Shown piece after piece: positions 24,502 to 32,096 of a DNA stretch of 43,711 nucleotides; position 1 is the first letter of the stretch; every line of letters starts with the position of its first letter. Source of the DNA: Pseudomonadota bacterium. GTDB lineage: Bacteria; Pseudomonadota; Alphaproteobacteria; Rhizobiales; Devosiaceae. The stretch is from positions 1 through 43,711 of the forward strand of contig JAEWLC010000059.1 in NCBI GenBank assembly GCA_023393475.1. Reading direction: 5' to 3'. The notes under the pieces were generated by a model that saw only the letters and a program-made list of their open reading frames with translations, had not been told where the DNA came from and did not search any database. A program made the translations under genes and the position numbers.

Positions 24502-25623
24502 ATGACCACCGCCCTACTCGGCGCTCGCATCTTCGACGGCGCTGCCTTCCGTGACGACGCCGCGCTTGTGATCGAGGGCTCTGAGGTCGTCGCAATCGGC
24601 GACGTTCCTCCCGGCGCGCGGATCGTGCGGCTCGAGGGCGGCGGCCTTCTCGCTCCGGGCTATGTCGACCTGCAGGTCAACGGCGGCGGCGGTTTGCTGG
24701 TCGGTCCCGGCACGACGGCCGCCGATCTCGGCACCATCTGCCGGACGCACGCCCAGTTCGGCGTGGTTGGGCTGCTGCCGACGCTCATCACCGACACGCC
24801 TGCAGTCACCGACGCTGTCCTCGCTGCCGGGGCAACGGCGGCCCGGGCCGGCACGCCGGGTTTCCTCGGCCTTCATCTCGAGGGCCCGCATTTGTCACTG
24901 GCGCGCAAGGGCGCCCATGATCCCAACCTGATCCGGTCGATGGACGAGACCGACCTCGTGCGACTGGAGCGGGCGCGAGGCACCCTGCCCCACCTGCTGG
25001 TGACCGTCGCGGCCGAGACCGTGACGCCCGAGCAGATCGCGCGGCTCACCCGCGCCGGCCTCGTCGTCAGCGTCGGCCACTCCGATGCCTCGTTCGAAGT
25101 GACTTCGGCAGCGGTGAAGGCGGGCGCCACAATGGCGACCCATCTCTTCAACGCCATGAGCCAGATCGGCAATCGCGACCCGGGCGTCGTCGGCGCCGCG
25201 CTGCACTATGGCAGCGTCTGGGCCGGGCTGATCGCCGACGGCATCCATGTGAACCCGGCGACCATCGGCCTCGCACTGCGCGGCAAGATCGGCGCGGGCC
25301 GCGTGTTCCTCGTCTCCGACTCTATGTCGCAGGCAGGCACCGACATCACCAGCTTCGAACTCAACGGCCGCACCATCTTCCGCAGGGACGGTGCCTTGCG
25401 TTTGGCCGATGGCACCCTCGCCGGCGCCGACCTCACACTCGATGCAGCCGTGCGCTACGCCCGCTTCAGCCTTGGGCTGGACCTCGCGGAATGCCTTCGC
25501 ATGGCGTCGCTCTACCCCGCGCAGGCAATCGCCGAGCCGGGGCTCGGGCAACTGGCACCGGGCTCGAAGGCGAAGCCGATCTGGCTGGATGACAACCTGA
25601 ACGTCAGGGCGTTGCCGGCCTAG
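24502..25623 (+). CDS. nagA: N-acetylglucosamine-6-phosphate deacetylase
   Basis: Metal-dependent amidohydrolase giving glucosamine-6-phosphate plus acetate. 373 residues. The start block GYVDLQVNGGGG matches the NagA variant of the amidohydrolase HxH strand. Metal ligands fit E127 (LHLEGPHL), H193 (VSVGHSDA) and H214 (THLFNAMS). The catalytic aspartate is D273 (VSDSMSQAG). The HVNP loop (IADGIHVNPATIG) is intact. I placed the start at ATG 24502, because an upstream frame extension would add non-family residues. It ends the operon; its TAG shares CTAG with the stop of the opposite small gene. Confidence 0.93.
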   Translation: MTTALLGARIFDGAAFRDDAALVIEGSEVVAIGDVPPGARIVRLEGGGLLAPGYVDLQVNGGGGLLVGPGTTAADLGTICRTHAQFGVVGLLPTLITDTPAVTDAVLAAGATAARAGTPGFLGLHLEGPHLSLARKGAHDPNLIRSMDETDLVRLERARGTLPHLLVTVAAETVTPEQIARLTRAGLVVSVGHSDASFEVTSAAVKAGATMATHLFNAMSQIGNRDPGVVGAALHYGSVWAGLIADGIHVNPATIGLALRGKIGAGRVFLVSDSMSQAGTDITSFELNGRTIFRRDGALRLADGTLAGADLTLDAAVRYARFSLGLDLAECLRMASLYPAQAIAEPGLGQLAPGSKAKPIWLDDNLNVRALPA

Positions 25624-25877
25624 TTGTTGAAGCTGTAGCGCGGGGCCGCCTCGGGCTGGCTGAGGATGGCGCGCAGGTCGTCCGCGCTGGCGGCGTAGTC
25701 GACCGGCGCGTTCGCCGGCTTCGCAGTGACCTGCATGACGATCCAGCCTGCCGCGACGGCGAGCAGCACGGCCCCTAGGCCGGCAAAGCGATACTTCTTC
25801 ACGCCCTTGGCAAGGCGGCCCAGGAGGATCAGCCAGGCAATGGGGATCAGCAACAGCAGGATCAGGAGCAGTTCCAT
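25620..25877 (-). CDS. Small membrane protein of unknown function
   Basis: 85 residues, start ATG at 25877. Two hydrophobic segments (about 2-22, MELLLILLLLIPIAWLILL, and 31-50, FAGLGAVLLAVAAGWIVM) are joined by a basic RLAKGVKKYR turn. A short periplasmic or cytosolic tail ends PRYSFNN. No family is recognised. It is convergent with nagA, and both stops lie in one CTAG. It is co-oriented with nothing nearby on its strand. The gene is real by hydrophobic pattern and start context, but the assignment is weak. Confidence 0.5.
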   Translation of the reverse strand: MELLLILLLLIPIAWLILLGRLAKGVKKYRFAGLGAVLLAVAAGWIVMQVTAKPANAPVDYAASADDLRAILSQPEAAPRYSFNN

Positions 25878-25997
25878 CGGCGGAACCTCGCACACACGCC
25901 CATAAAGCCTACGCCTGACGTGGTTAAGAATTGGTGTTGGCCGTCCCTTCCCGCCCACTGGACGCACCGTAAGTCGCCTGCTACGCATTGGCAGTTA

Positions 25998-26011
25998 GTA
26001 AAGCGGTTTAC
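25998..26011. promoter_or_regulatory. LacI-type operator candidate just before the BtpA gene
   Basis: GTAAAGCGGTTTAC is a 14-base dyad with a central CG and 12 of 14 positions symmetrical, the form typical of LacI-family operators. It ends nine bases before the BtpA ATG at 26020, where binding would block expression. No LacI-family gene occurs in the window. No strong Shine-Dalgarno lies between the site and the ATG. Confidence 0.5.
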
Positions 26012-26019
26012 AAAGCAGC

Positions 26020-26832
26020 ATGACAGCCAAGTTCAAGTCGGTTTTCGGTGACGGCAAACCGGTCATCGCCATGGTTCACCTCGGCGCCCTGCCCGGCTCG
26101 CCCCTGCATGACCACGCGGGTGGCGTCGAGGCGATCGTCGAGAATGCGCGCAAGGACCTGATCGCGCTGCAGGCCGCCGGGTTCGATGCGATGATGTTCG
26201 GCAACGAGAACGACCGGCCGTACGAGTTCGAGGTCGATACCGCCTCCACCGCGACCATGGGCTATGTCATCGGGCGGCTGCGCAGCGAGATCACGGTGCC
26301 GTTCGGCGTAAACGTGCTGTGGGATCCCAATAGCTCCATTGCGCTGGCCGCCGCGACCGGCGCCCAGTTCGTCCGCGAAATCTTCACCGGCACCTACGCT
26401 TCGGATATGGGGCCGTGGACGCCAGATGCGGGCAAGGCAATGCGCTATCGCGACCGCCTCGGCCGGCAGGACCTCGCGCTACTCTACAATGTCAGCGCCG
26501 AGTTCGCCTATTCGCTCGACCAACGCTCGCTGCCCGACCGGGCGCGCAGCGCCGTGTTCTCCTCGATCCCCGACGCCATCCTCGTCTCCGGCGCCATCAC
26601 CGGCGAAGCCGCGAAGATGGCCGACCTTGAAGCGGTGAAGAAGGTGCTGCCGACGACGCCGGTACTCGCCAATACCGGAGTGAAGCACGCGACGGTTGCC
26701 GACGTGCTCGAGATCGCCGACGGTTGCATCGTCGGCTCTTCGCTCAAGGTCGACGGCGACACGTGGAAAGCCGTCGATCCGGACCGCGCGGCCGAGTTCA
26801 TGCGGATAGTGCGGCAAGCCAGGGGATATTGA
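26020..26832 (+). CDS. BtpA/SgcQ family protein
   Basis: 270 residues, TIM-barrel-like family named after cyanobacterial BtpA and E. coli SgcQ. Conserved blocks are VIAMVHLGALPGSPLHD at the N-terminus, AGFDAMMFGNENDRPY, FGVNVLWDPNSSIALAAATG, AQFVREIFTGTYASDMG, and the C-terminal LANTGVKHATVADVLEIADG and VGSSLKVDGDTWKAVDP. The family has no settled reaction. In E. coli SgcQ sits in the sgc carbohydrate operon beside an M42-family protein, and the same pairing appears here with a one-base overlap (TGATG). That suggests a role in carbohydrate metabolism rather than photosystem biogenesis. The candidate operator at 25998-26011 lies just upstream. Confidence 0.88.
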   Translation: MTAKFKSVFGDGKPVIAMVHLGALPGSPLHDHAGGVEAIVENARKDLIALQAAGFDAMMFGNENDRPYEFEVDTASTATMGYVIGRLRSEITVPFGVNVLWDPNSSIALAAATGAQFVREIFTGTYASDMGPWTPDAGKAMRYRDRLGRQDLALLYNVSAEFAYSLDQRSLPDRARSAVFSSIPDAILVSGAITGEAAKMADLEAVKKVLPTTPVLANTGVKHATVADVLEIADGCIVGSSLKVDGDTWKAVDPDRAAEFMRIVRQARGY

Positions 26833-27929
26833 TGGCACTCAAGGATCTCGTCACCGACCTGATGCTGATCCCCGGGCTCTCGGGCTACGAGGGCCGTGTC
26901 CGAAAATACCTGCGCCGGGCCATGGAAGGCCTCGGCATTTCCTCCACCACCGACCGGCTCGGCAACCTGATCGCCACGCTCGATGGCGACGGGAGTGCGC
27001 CGAGCGTCATGCTGTTCGCCCACATGGACCAGCTCGGGCTGATCGTCAGGAAGATCGAGGCCAGCGGCCTCGTCCGCGTCGAACGGCTGGGCGGCGTGCC
27101 CGAGCGGGCGCTGCCATCTACCGAGGTGCTGTTCTGCATCGGCGAGGGCAAGGACGTGCCCGGCCTCATCGCGCACAAGAGCCACCACGCCACCGGGCAG
27201 GACGAGAAGTACAAGGTCCTGCCCTACCCCGAACTCTATATCGACGCCGGGTTCAAGTCGGCTGATGAGGTGCTTGCGACGGGTATCGATGTCGGGACCC
27301 CCGTGGTCTATGCGCCCAAGGTAACGGAGCTGGCGAACGGGAGGATTGCCGGCACCTCGGTCGACGACCGCGCCGCCTGTGCCGTGATGGTGGAAGTGGC
27401 GCGGGCGCTGAAGGACGTGACCAAGCGCCCGACCGTGCATTTCGTCTTCTCGGTGCAGGAGGAGTTCAACCTCCGCGGCGCGCTCACCGCAGCGCAGGTG
27501 CTGGTGCCCGATGTTGCCATCCAGCTCGACCTGATCCTGGCCACCGACACGCCCGACATGACCGCCCGCGGCGACGTCAGGCTCGGCGGCGGGCCGGCAA
27601 TCTCGCTCTACTCGTTCCATGGGCGCGGCACGCTGAACGGCACGCTGCCGCATCCGGCGATGGTGCAGTTGTTCGAGCAGAGCGCCGAGGCGAAGAAGCT
27701 GCCGCTGCAGCGCAGCGCGCATATCGGCGCGCTGACCGACCTCAGCTACGTCCAACTGGTCGGCCAAGGTGTCGCGTCCATCGATGTCGGCTTCCCGATG
27801 CGCTACTCGCATTCCTCGCTTGAGGTCTGCGACATGGGCGACCTCGAGCAGCTGACCGCTCTGCTGGTCGACGCGCTGCCGAGGATCGACGCCGGGTTCA
27901 GCCTCGATCGGGACGACTATATCGGATGA
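26832..27929 (+). CDS. M42 family metallopeptidase (FrvX/SgcX-like)
   Basis: 365-residue di-zinc aminopeptidase-fold protein. Ligand motifs are intact: FAHMDQLGLIV with H64 and D66, TSVDDRAACAV with D178/D179, VQEEFNLRGA with the catalytic E210 and E211, LATDTPDM, and MRYSHSSLEV with the terminal histidine. FAHMDQLG has Gln where HMDEVG is usual. M42 enzymes are aminopeptidases or cellulase/endoglucanase-like relatives. Here the neighbours (BtpA, FGGY kinase) argue for a carbohydrate-linked or acyl/amide hydrolysis role, as in SgcX. The start overlaps the BtpA stop (TGATG) and its stop overlaps the kinase start (ATGA). Confidence 0.9.
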   Translation: MALKDLVTDLMLIPGLSGYEGRVRKYLRRAMEGLGISSTTDRLGNLIATLDGDGSAPSVMLFAHMDQLGLIVRKIEASGLVRVERLGGVPERALPSTEVLFCIGEGKDVPGLIAHKSHHATGQDEKYKVLPYPELYIDAGFKSADEVLATGIDVGTPVVYAPKVTELANGRIAGTSVDDRAACAVMVEVARALKDVTKRPTVHFVFSVQEEFNLRGALTAAQVLVPDVAIQLDLILATDTPDMTARGDVRLGGGPAISLYSFHGRGTLNGTLPHPAMVQLFEQSAEAKKLPLQRSAHIGALTDLSYVQLVGQGVASIDVGFPMRYSHSSLEVCDMGDLEQLTALLVDALPRIDAGFSLDRDDYIG

Positions 27930-29416
27930 GATATTATCTCGGGATCGACATCGGCACCTACGAGAGCAAGGGCGTGCTCGTCGATGCCGGGGGCAATATC
28001 GTTGCCAGCGCAGCGCGGCCGCACAAGATGCTGGTGCCGCAGCCCGGCTGGGCCGAGCACCGCGCGCGCGAGGACTGGTGGGGCGATTTCTGCTTCATCT
28101 CGAACAAGCTGATCGCCGACAGCGGCGTTGCGCCCGCCGACATCAAGGCGGTCGCCGCCAGCGCCATCGGCCCCTGCATGCTGCCGGTCGATGCCGATGG
28201 CGAGCCGCTGATGAACGGCGTCCTCTATGGCGTCGACACGCGGGCGGCGAGGGAGATCGAGGAGCTGACCGGTCGCATCGGCGAGGATGTGCTGCTCAGC
28301 AGGTGCGGGGCCAAGCTCACCAGCCAGTCGATCGGGCCAAAAATCCTGTGGCTCAAGCACAACCGGCCCGAGCTCTACGCGAAGACTGCCAAGATCCTCA
28401 CCTCGACCACCTACATCACGCACAAGCTCACCGGGCGGTACGTGATCGACCACTATTCGGCGGCCAACTTTGCGCCACTCTACGACGTCGAGACCTTCTC
28501 GTGGACCGACGAACTGGCCGACGACATCATCGGGCCCGACAAGCTCCCCGAGGCGATCTGGACCACCGAGATCGCCGGCACGGTGACACCTGGGGCCGCT
28601 GCCGAGACCGGGCTCGCCGTGGGCACGCCGGTGACCTGCGGCACGATCGATGCCGGCGCCGAGGCGCTGAGCGTCGGCGTGCTCGACGATGGCGACATGC
28701 TGCTGATGTATGGCTCGACCATCTTCATCATCGAGATCACGCCGGTGCGCTTGCCCGATGCGCGGCTCTGGTACGCGCCGTGGTTCTTCCCCGGCAAGCA
28801 CGCGGCCATGTCCGGGCTCGCCACGTCCGGCACGCTCAGCCACTGGTTCCGCGAGCAGTTCGGCAAGGAGCTTGATCCGGCCACCGCTGTCATGGCGCTG
28901 GCGCTCGAAGCCGAAGGCTCGCCGCCGGGCGCCAACGGCCTCGTGATGCTGCCCTATTTTTCAGGCGAGCGGACGCCGATCCACGATACCGAAGCGAAAG
29001 GCGTGCTGTTCGGCTTGAACCTCACGCACACGCGCGACGACATCTACCGGGCGCTGTTCGAGGGCATCGCCTTCGGCACGCACCACGTGTTCGAGACCTA
29101 TGCCGATGTCGGCTACCCGCCGAAAGCCATCCTCGCGGCCGGCGGTGGCACCAAGAACCGCGTCTGGTCGCAGGCCACCTCCGACGTTTCCGGCCGCACC
29201 CAGATCGTGCGCGAAAAGACCGTCGGCGCGTCCTACGGCGACGCCTTCCTCGCCGCCTTCGCCATTGGCGACGTGAAGGCCGAGGACATCCGCGACTGGA
29301 ACCCGGTCGACCACCGGATCACCGCCGACGCCGGCCTCGCCGACCTCTACGCGCGCCGCTACCGCGTGTTCCGCGAACTCTACGAGCGGAACAAGGACCT
29401 TATGCGGGAGCTCTAG
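27926..29416 (+). CDS. FGGY family carbohydrate kinase
   Basis: 496 residues. Domain I starts YYLGIDIGTYESKGVLVDAG with the phosphate-binding loop DIGTYESKG. The second domain shows GTIDAGAEALSVGVLDDGDM and the family's FGGY_C block LPYFSGERTPIHDTEAKG. The ATP site is ILAAGGGTKNRVWSQATSDV. DTR in the substrate region (YGVDTRAAREIEEL) resembles xylulokinase-type enzymes. The start overlaps the M42 stop. The sugar is unknown: ribulose, xylulose, erythritol and similar polyols are all possible. It is likely the phosphorylation step for whatever the adjacent importer brings in. Confidence 0.9.
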   Translation: MRYYLGIDIGTYESKGVLVDAGGNIVASAARPHKMLVPQPGWAEHRAREDWWGDFCFISNKLIADSGVAPADIKAVAASAIGPCMLPVDADGEPLMNGVLYGVDTRAAREIEELTGRIGEDVLLSRCGAKLTSQSIGPKILWLKHNRPELYAKTAKILTSTTYITHKLTGRYVIDHYSAANFAPLYDVETFSWTDELADDIIGPDKLPEAIWTTEIAGTVTPGAAAETGLAVGTPVTCGTIDAGAEALSVGVLDDGDMLLMYGSTIFIIEITPVRLPDARLWYAPWFFPGKHAAMSGLATSGTLSHWFREQFGKELDPATAVMALALEAEGSPPGANGLVMLPYFSGERTPIHDTEAKGVLFGLNLTHTRDDIYRALFEGIAFGTHHVFETYADVGYPPKAILAAGGGTKNRVWSQATSDVSGRTQIVREKTVGASYGDAFLAAFAIGDVKAEDIRDWNPVDHRITADAGLADLYARRYRVFRELYERNKDLMREL

Positions 29417-29510
29417 CGCATTCGGGCTTGGGGCTTGGCGGTGTCTCGACGCTGTCGAAATGGTTCGAGCTCTCGCGACATGGTAGCAGACACCACCTCA
29501 GGAGGGACTG

Positions 29511-29909
29511 ATGCTGTCTGTTGCGAGCTACGATCGGACCTATGTCGAACTCTGCCGCGGCCGGATCGCCGCCGCTGTCGAGGCGTACCAGGCGCAGGTG
29601 GGCGGCAAGGCGCTGCCGGCCTTCGAGCACGAATTCTTCAAGGCGCAGGTGATGGCGCTGGACCACTATTTCGACCACCGCGCCCGCGGCCAGGAGGGCA
29701 AGGACGGCAACGCCCTCAACGAGGTACGCATGCTGTGCGGCTCATTCATGCAGGGCGACGGCAAGCTGATGGCTGATACGACGATCAAGTACGACCCGGC
29801 GAAATCGGTGCTGGGGCTCACGATCGGCGACGAGATCGTGCTGACGGAAGCAGGATTTTCCCGGCTCGCCGATGCGTTCTTCGCGGGGATCGAGAAGCGG
29901 TACCCCTAG
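29511..29909 (+). CDS. Hypothetical protein downstream of the FGGY kinase
   Basis: 132 residues, no signal peptide or membrane segment. It is helical in the first half (VELCRGRIAAAVEAYQAQVG, then FKAQVMALDHYFDHRARGQEG) and strand-rich in the second (TTIKYDPAKSVLGLTIGDEI). I recognise no family. AGGAGGG before the ATG is a strong ribosome binding site. It starts 94 bases after the kinase and is convergent with the permease gene across a hairpin-bearing gap. It could belong to the same pathway, or be a separate unit. Confidence 0.65.
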   Translation: MLSVASYDRTYVELCRGRIAAAVEAYQAQVGGKALPAFEHEFFKAQVMALDHYFDHRARGQEGKDGNALNEVRMLCGSFMQGDGKLMADTTIKYDPAKSVLGLTIGDEIVLTEAGFSRLADAFFAGIEKRYP

Positions 29910-29940
29910 GCCGCGGAGCGCGACTCGCACCCCCTCCGAG

Positions 29941-29976
29941 CTTCGCTAGGCGGCGAGCCGCCTAATCGACGCGAAG
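29941..29976. terminator. Bidirectional hairpin between convergent genes (mosaic repeat copy C)
   Basis: The inner stem TAGGCGGC (29947-29954), loop GA, GCCGCCTA (29957-29964) is perfect. Outer arms CTTCGC (29941-29946) and GCGAAG (29971-29976) extend it with a one-sided bulge. It sits between the 132-residue gene and the MalG-like permease. The inner stem matches GGCAGC-GA-GCTGCC at 42710-42723, with the third pair changed compensatorily (G-C to A-T), so the structure is conserved. It lacks a T-tract, so terminator function is inferred from the position. Confidence 0.6.
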
Positions 29977-29978
29977 GG

Positions 29979-30914
29979 TTACCCCTTCACACTCCCCGCC
30001 GTCAGCCCGCGGATGATGAAGCGCTCGAGCAATATCCCCACCAGCACGAGCGGCGCGATAGCAGCCGTCGACAGCGCGGCCATGCTCCACCAGTTGATGC
30101 CTTGCGAGCCGGTCTGGCTGGCGACCATCACTGGCAAGGTCTTGGCTTCTGCGCCGGTCAAAAGCGCCGCGAAGAAGTACTCGTTCCAGCAGAGGATCAG
30201 GCTGAGGATGAAGGCGGCGACCATGCCGGGGAGCGCCATCGGCAGGATGATGCGGAAGAAGGTGCCCCAGGGGCCGAGGCCATCGACCTGCGCAGCTTCG
30301 TCGAGTTCGATCGGGATGGTGTCGAACTGGTCCTTCATGATCCAGATGACGATCGGCAGCACGGTGAGCGTGTAGAGCGCGATGAGGCCGATGGTGGTGT
30401 CGAGCAGCGCCAGCTCGCGATAGAGCACGAGGAACGGCAGCGCGAGGACGACGGGCGGCAGGATCAACTGCGACAGGAAGAAAAAGCTCAGGTCCTGGTT
30501 CTTCATCCAGAAGAAGCGGTAGGTGAACCGGCTCAGTCCGTAGGCGGCGAGCGCGCCGATCAGCACCGCCAGCGCCGAGGCGCCGAAGGCCGTGTAGATC
30601 GAGTTGAGGAAACGATCGAGGAACTCGTCGCGCACGGTCGAGACGTTGCCGATGGTGTCGGGCGAGAGGCCAAGAGAGCGCCAGCCGAGCCAGCTGGGCT
30701 CGTAATCCACATAGGGGATCATGTGCCCGAGCTGCACGTCCTTGGCCACCTTCATCGAGGTGGTGATGGTCCAGTAGACCGGGAACAGCGAGATGAAGGC
30801 CCAGACGACGAGCGCGACATAGATGCCGATCCTGCCGGCGAGGTGCTTCAGCCGACGCGCCGTGGCGCCGGTGTCTTCGACCGCGATGTGGGCGGTGGCG
30901 GCTTCGGTGGCCAT
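29979..30914 (-). CDS. Carbohydrate ABC transporter permease (MalG-like)
   Basis: 311-residue inner-membrane permease starting MATEAATAHIAVEDTG. Six hydrophobic segments, first at IYVALVVWAFISLFPVYW. The EAA loop is LDEAAQVDGLGPWGTFFRIIL. The long periplasmic insertion between the first two helices (about 65-105, VDYEPSWLGWRSLGLSPDTI) is common in this subfamily. ATG overlaps the previous permease stop by one base (TGATG), with GGAGG 8-9 bases upstream. It is last in the minus-strand import operon. Confidence 0.92.
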   Translation of the reverse strand: MATEAATAHIAVEDTGATARRLKHLAGRIGIYVALVVWAFISLFPVYWTITTSMKVAKDVQLGHMIPYVDYEPSWLGWRSLGLSPDTIGNVSTVRDEFLDRFLNSIYTAFGASALAVLIGALAAYGLSRFTYRFFWMKNQDLSFFFLSQLILPPVVLALPFLVLYRELALLDTTIGLIALYTLTVLPIVIWIMKDQFDTIPIELDEAAQVDGLGPWGTFFRIILPMALPGMVAAFILSLILCWNEYFFAALLTGAEAKTLPVMVASQTGSQGINWWSMAALSTAAIAPLVLVGILLERFIIRGLTAGSVKG

Positions 30915-32008
30915 CAGGTCATCCTCCGCATGCGCTTCGACAGCACGTTGAGGAGTATGGTGATGAAGATGACGATCACCACGAGGTAGAACATCGCCAG
31001 CATGGTGCCGTAGCCGACGTTCGAGCGGTCGCGATACTCGCGATAGATGAAGCTCGAGACGCTGTCCGTCGCGCCGCCGGGGCCGCCCGAGGTGACGGTG
31101 ATGATGATGTCCGCGAGCTTCAGCTTGAAGATGATGCGGAGGACGATCGCCGTCAGCGACACCGGCAGCATCAGCGGAAAGGTGATCTGCCAGAAACGCT
31201 GCCAGGGCGAGGCGCCATCCACCTTGGCCGCCTCGGTGATCTCCTTGGGCAGGGCCTGCAGGCCCGCCAGCAGGAGGATCATCACGAACGGGATCGAGAC
31301 CCAGGCGTCCATGATCTCGATCCAGATGCGCGCGACGATGGGATCGGAAAAGAAAGTCGGCTGGTTGATGCCGAGCCAGCGGGCGAAGCGGGCGACCGGG
31401 CCGAAGCGGTATTCGAGCATCGACTTGCCCACCATCCAGCTCACCGCGACGGGCGACAGCATCAGGGGGATGAGGAAGGTGACGCGCCAGAATTTTCGCG
31501 CCCGGATCTCGGCGTTCAGCAGCAGCGCCAGGCCGAAGGCGATGGCGTATTCGAACAGCACGAAGAGCACGTAGATCACCATGTTGAACATGGCGTTCCA
31601 GTAGAAGGGGTCGCGCAACAGCTGCATCAGGTTGTCGAAGCCGTTGAACTTCTGGCCGGTGAAGGAGGCGAGGTTCCAGTCGGTGAAGGCGATCGAAAGG
31701 CCGAACAGGGTCGGAAAGATCGCCATGGCGACGGTGAACAGCGCGGCCGGCAGGATGAACAGCGCCTTGAGCCCGGCCTGCCCGCGGATCAGCACCTGGC
31801 CGTAGCCAAGCGCCACGGCCCATAGCAGGTAGGCATAGAGCGTCGGGCGCCAGTCCTTGAGGCCGAGCGGCAGGATGCCGGCCGAGTTCAGGACCTGCAG
31901 GATGGCGACGGCGATAAAGAGCACGGAAGCGGCGGCGATCAGCGCGCGCCCCGCTTCCTTGCGGCGGCGCGAGACTTCGCCGTAGTTGGGTGATTCAGCT
32001 AACGCCAT
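30914..32008 (-). CDS. Carbohydrate ABC transporter permease (MalF-like)
   Basis: 364 residues, about seven to eight hydrophobic segments, longer at the N-terminus than the usual MalF-like permease. The extra N-terminal helices start at ALIAAASVLFIAVAILQVLN, preceded by a basic cytosolic RRRKEAGR. The EAA loop is EAAKVDGASPWQRFWQITFP. It pairs with the MalG-like permease next to it and with the large Tat-type binding protein upstream. A hairpin in the 88-base gap separates it from the binding-protein gene. Confidence 0.92.
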   Translation of the reverse strand: MALAESPNYGEVSRRRKEAGRALIAAASVLFIAVAILQVLNSAGILPLGLKDWRPTLYAYLLWAVALGYGQVLIRGQAGLKALFILPAALFTVAMAIFPTLFGLSIAFTDWNLASFTGQKFNGFDNLMQLLRDPFYWNAMFNMVIYVLFVLFEYAIAFGLALLLNAEIRARKFWRVTFLIPLMLSPVAVSWMVGKSMLEYRFGPVARFARWLGINQPTFFSDPIVARIWIEIMDAWVSIPFVMILLLAGLQALPKEITEAAKVDGASPWQRFWQITFPLMLPVSLTAIVLRIIFKLKLADIIITVTSGGPGGATDSVSSFIYREYRDRSNVGYGTMLAMFYLVVIVIFITILLNVLSKRMRRMT

Positions 32009-32042
32009 CCACGCCCCTCAGTCGCACTGGCCCGGAACCAAA

Positions 32043-32071
32043 TCGGCTGGTGACGGTCCGCCACCAGCCGA
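32043..32071 (-). promoter_or_regulatory. Hairpin in the gap between binding-protein and permease genes
   Basis: A perfect 10-bp stem (32043-32052 TCGGCTGGTG with 32062-32071 CACCAGCCGA) encloses a nine-base loop. It lies 26 bases after the binding-protein stop and 35 bases before the permease start, on the transcribed minus strand. In sugar ABC operons such stems often stabilise the upstream binding-protein mRNA against 3' decay or attenuate the permeases. That role is inferred. Confidence 0.6.
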
Positions 32072-32096
32072 AGCTTGTCAATCAGCGCGGCCGGGC

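Noticed and set aside
25981..26020. Sigma-54 promoter (TTGGCA at 25988) before BtpA
   Set aside because: The spacing and the GC element of a -24/-12 promoter are not met, so the match is limited to one half.
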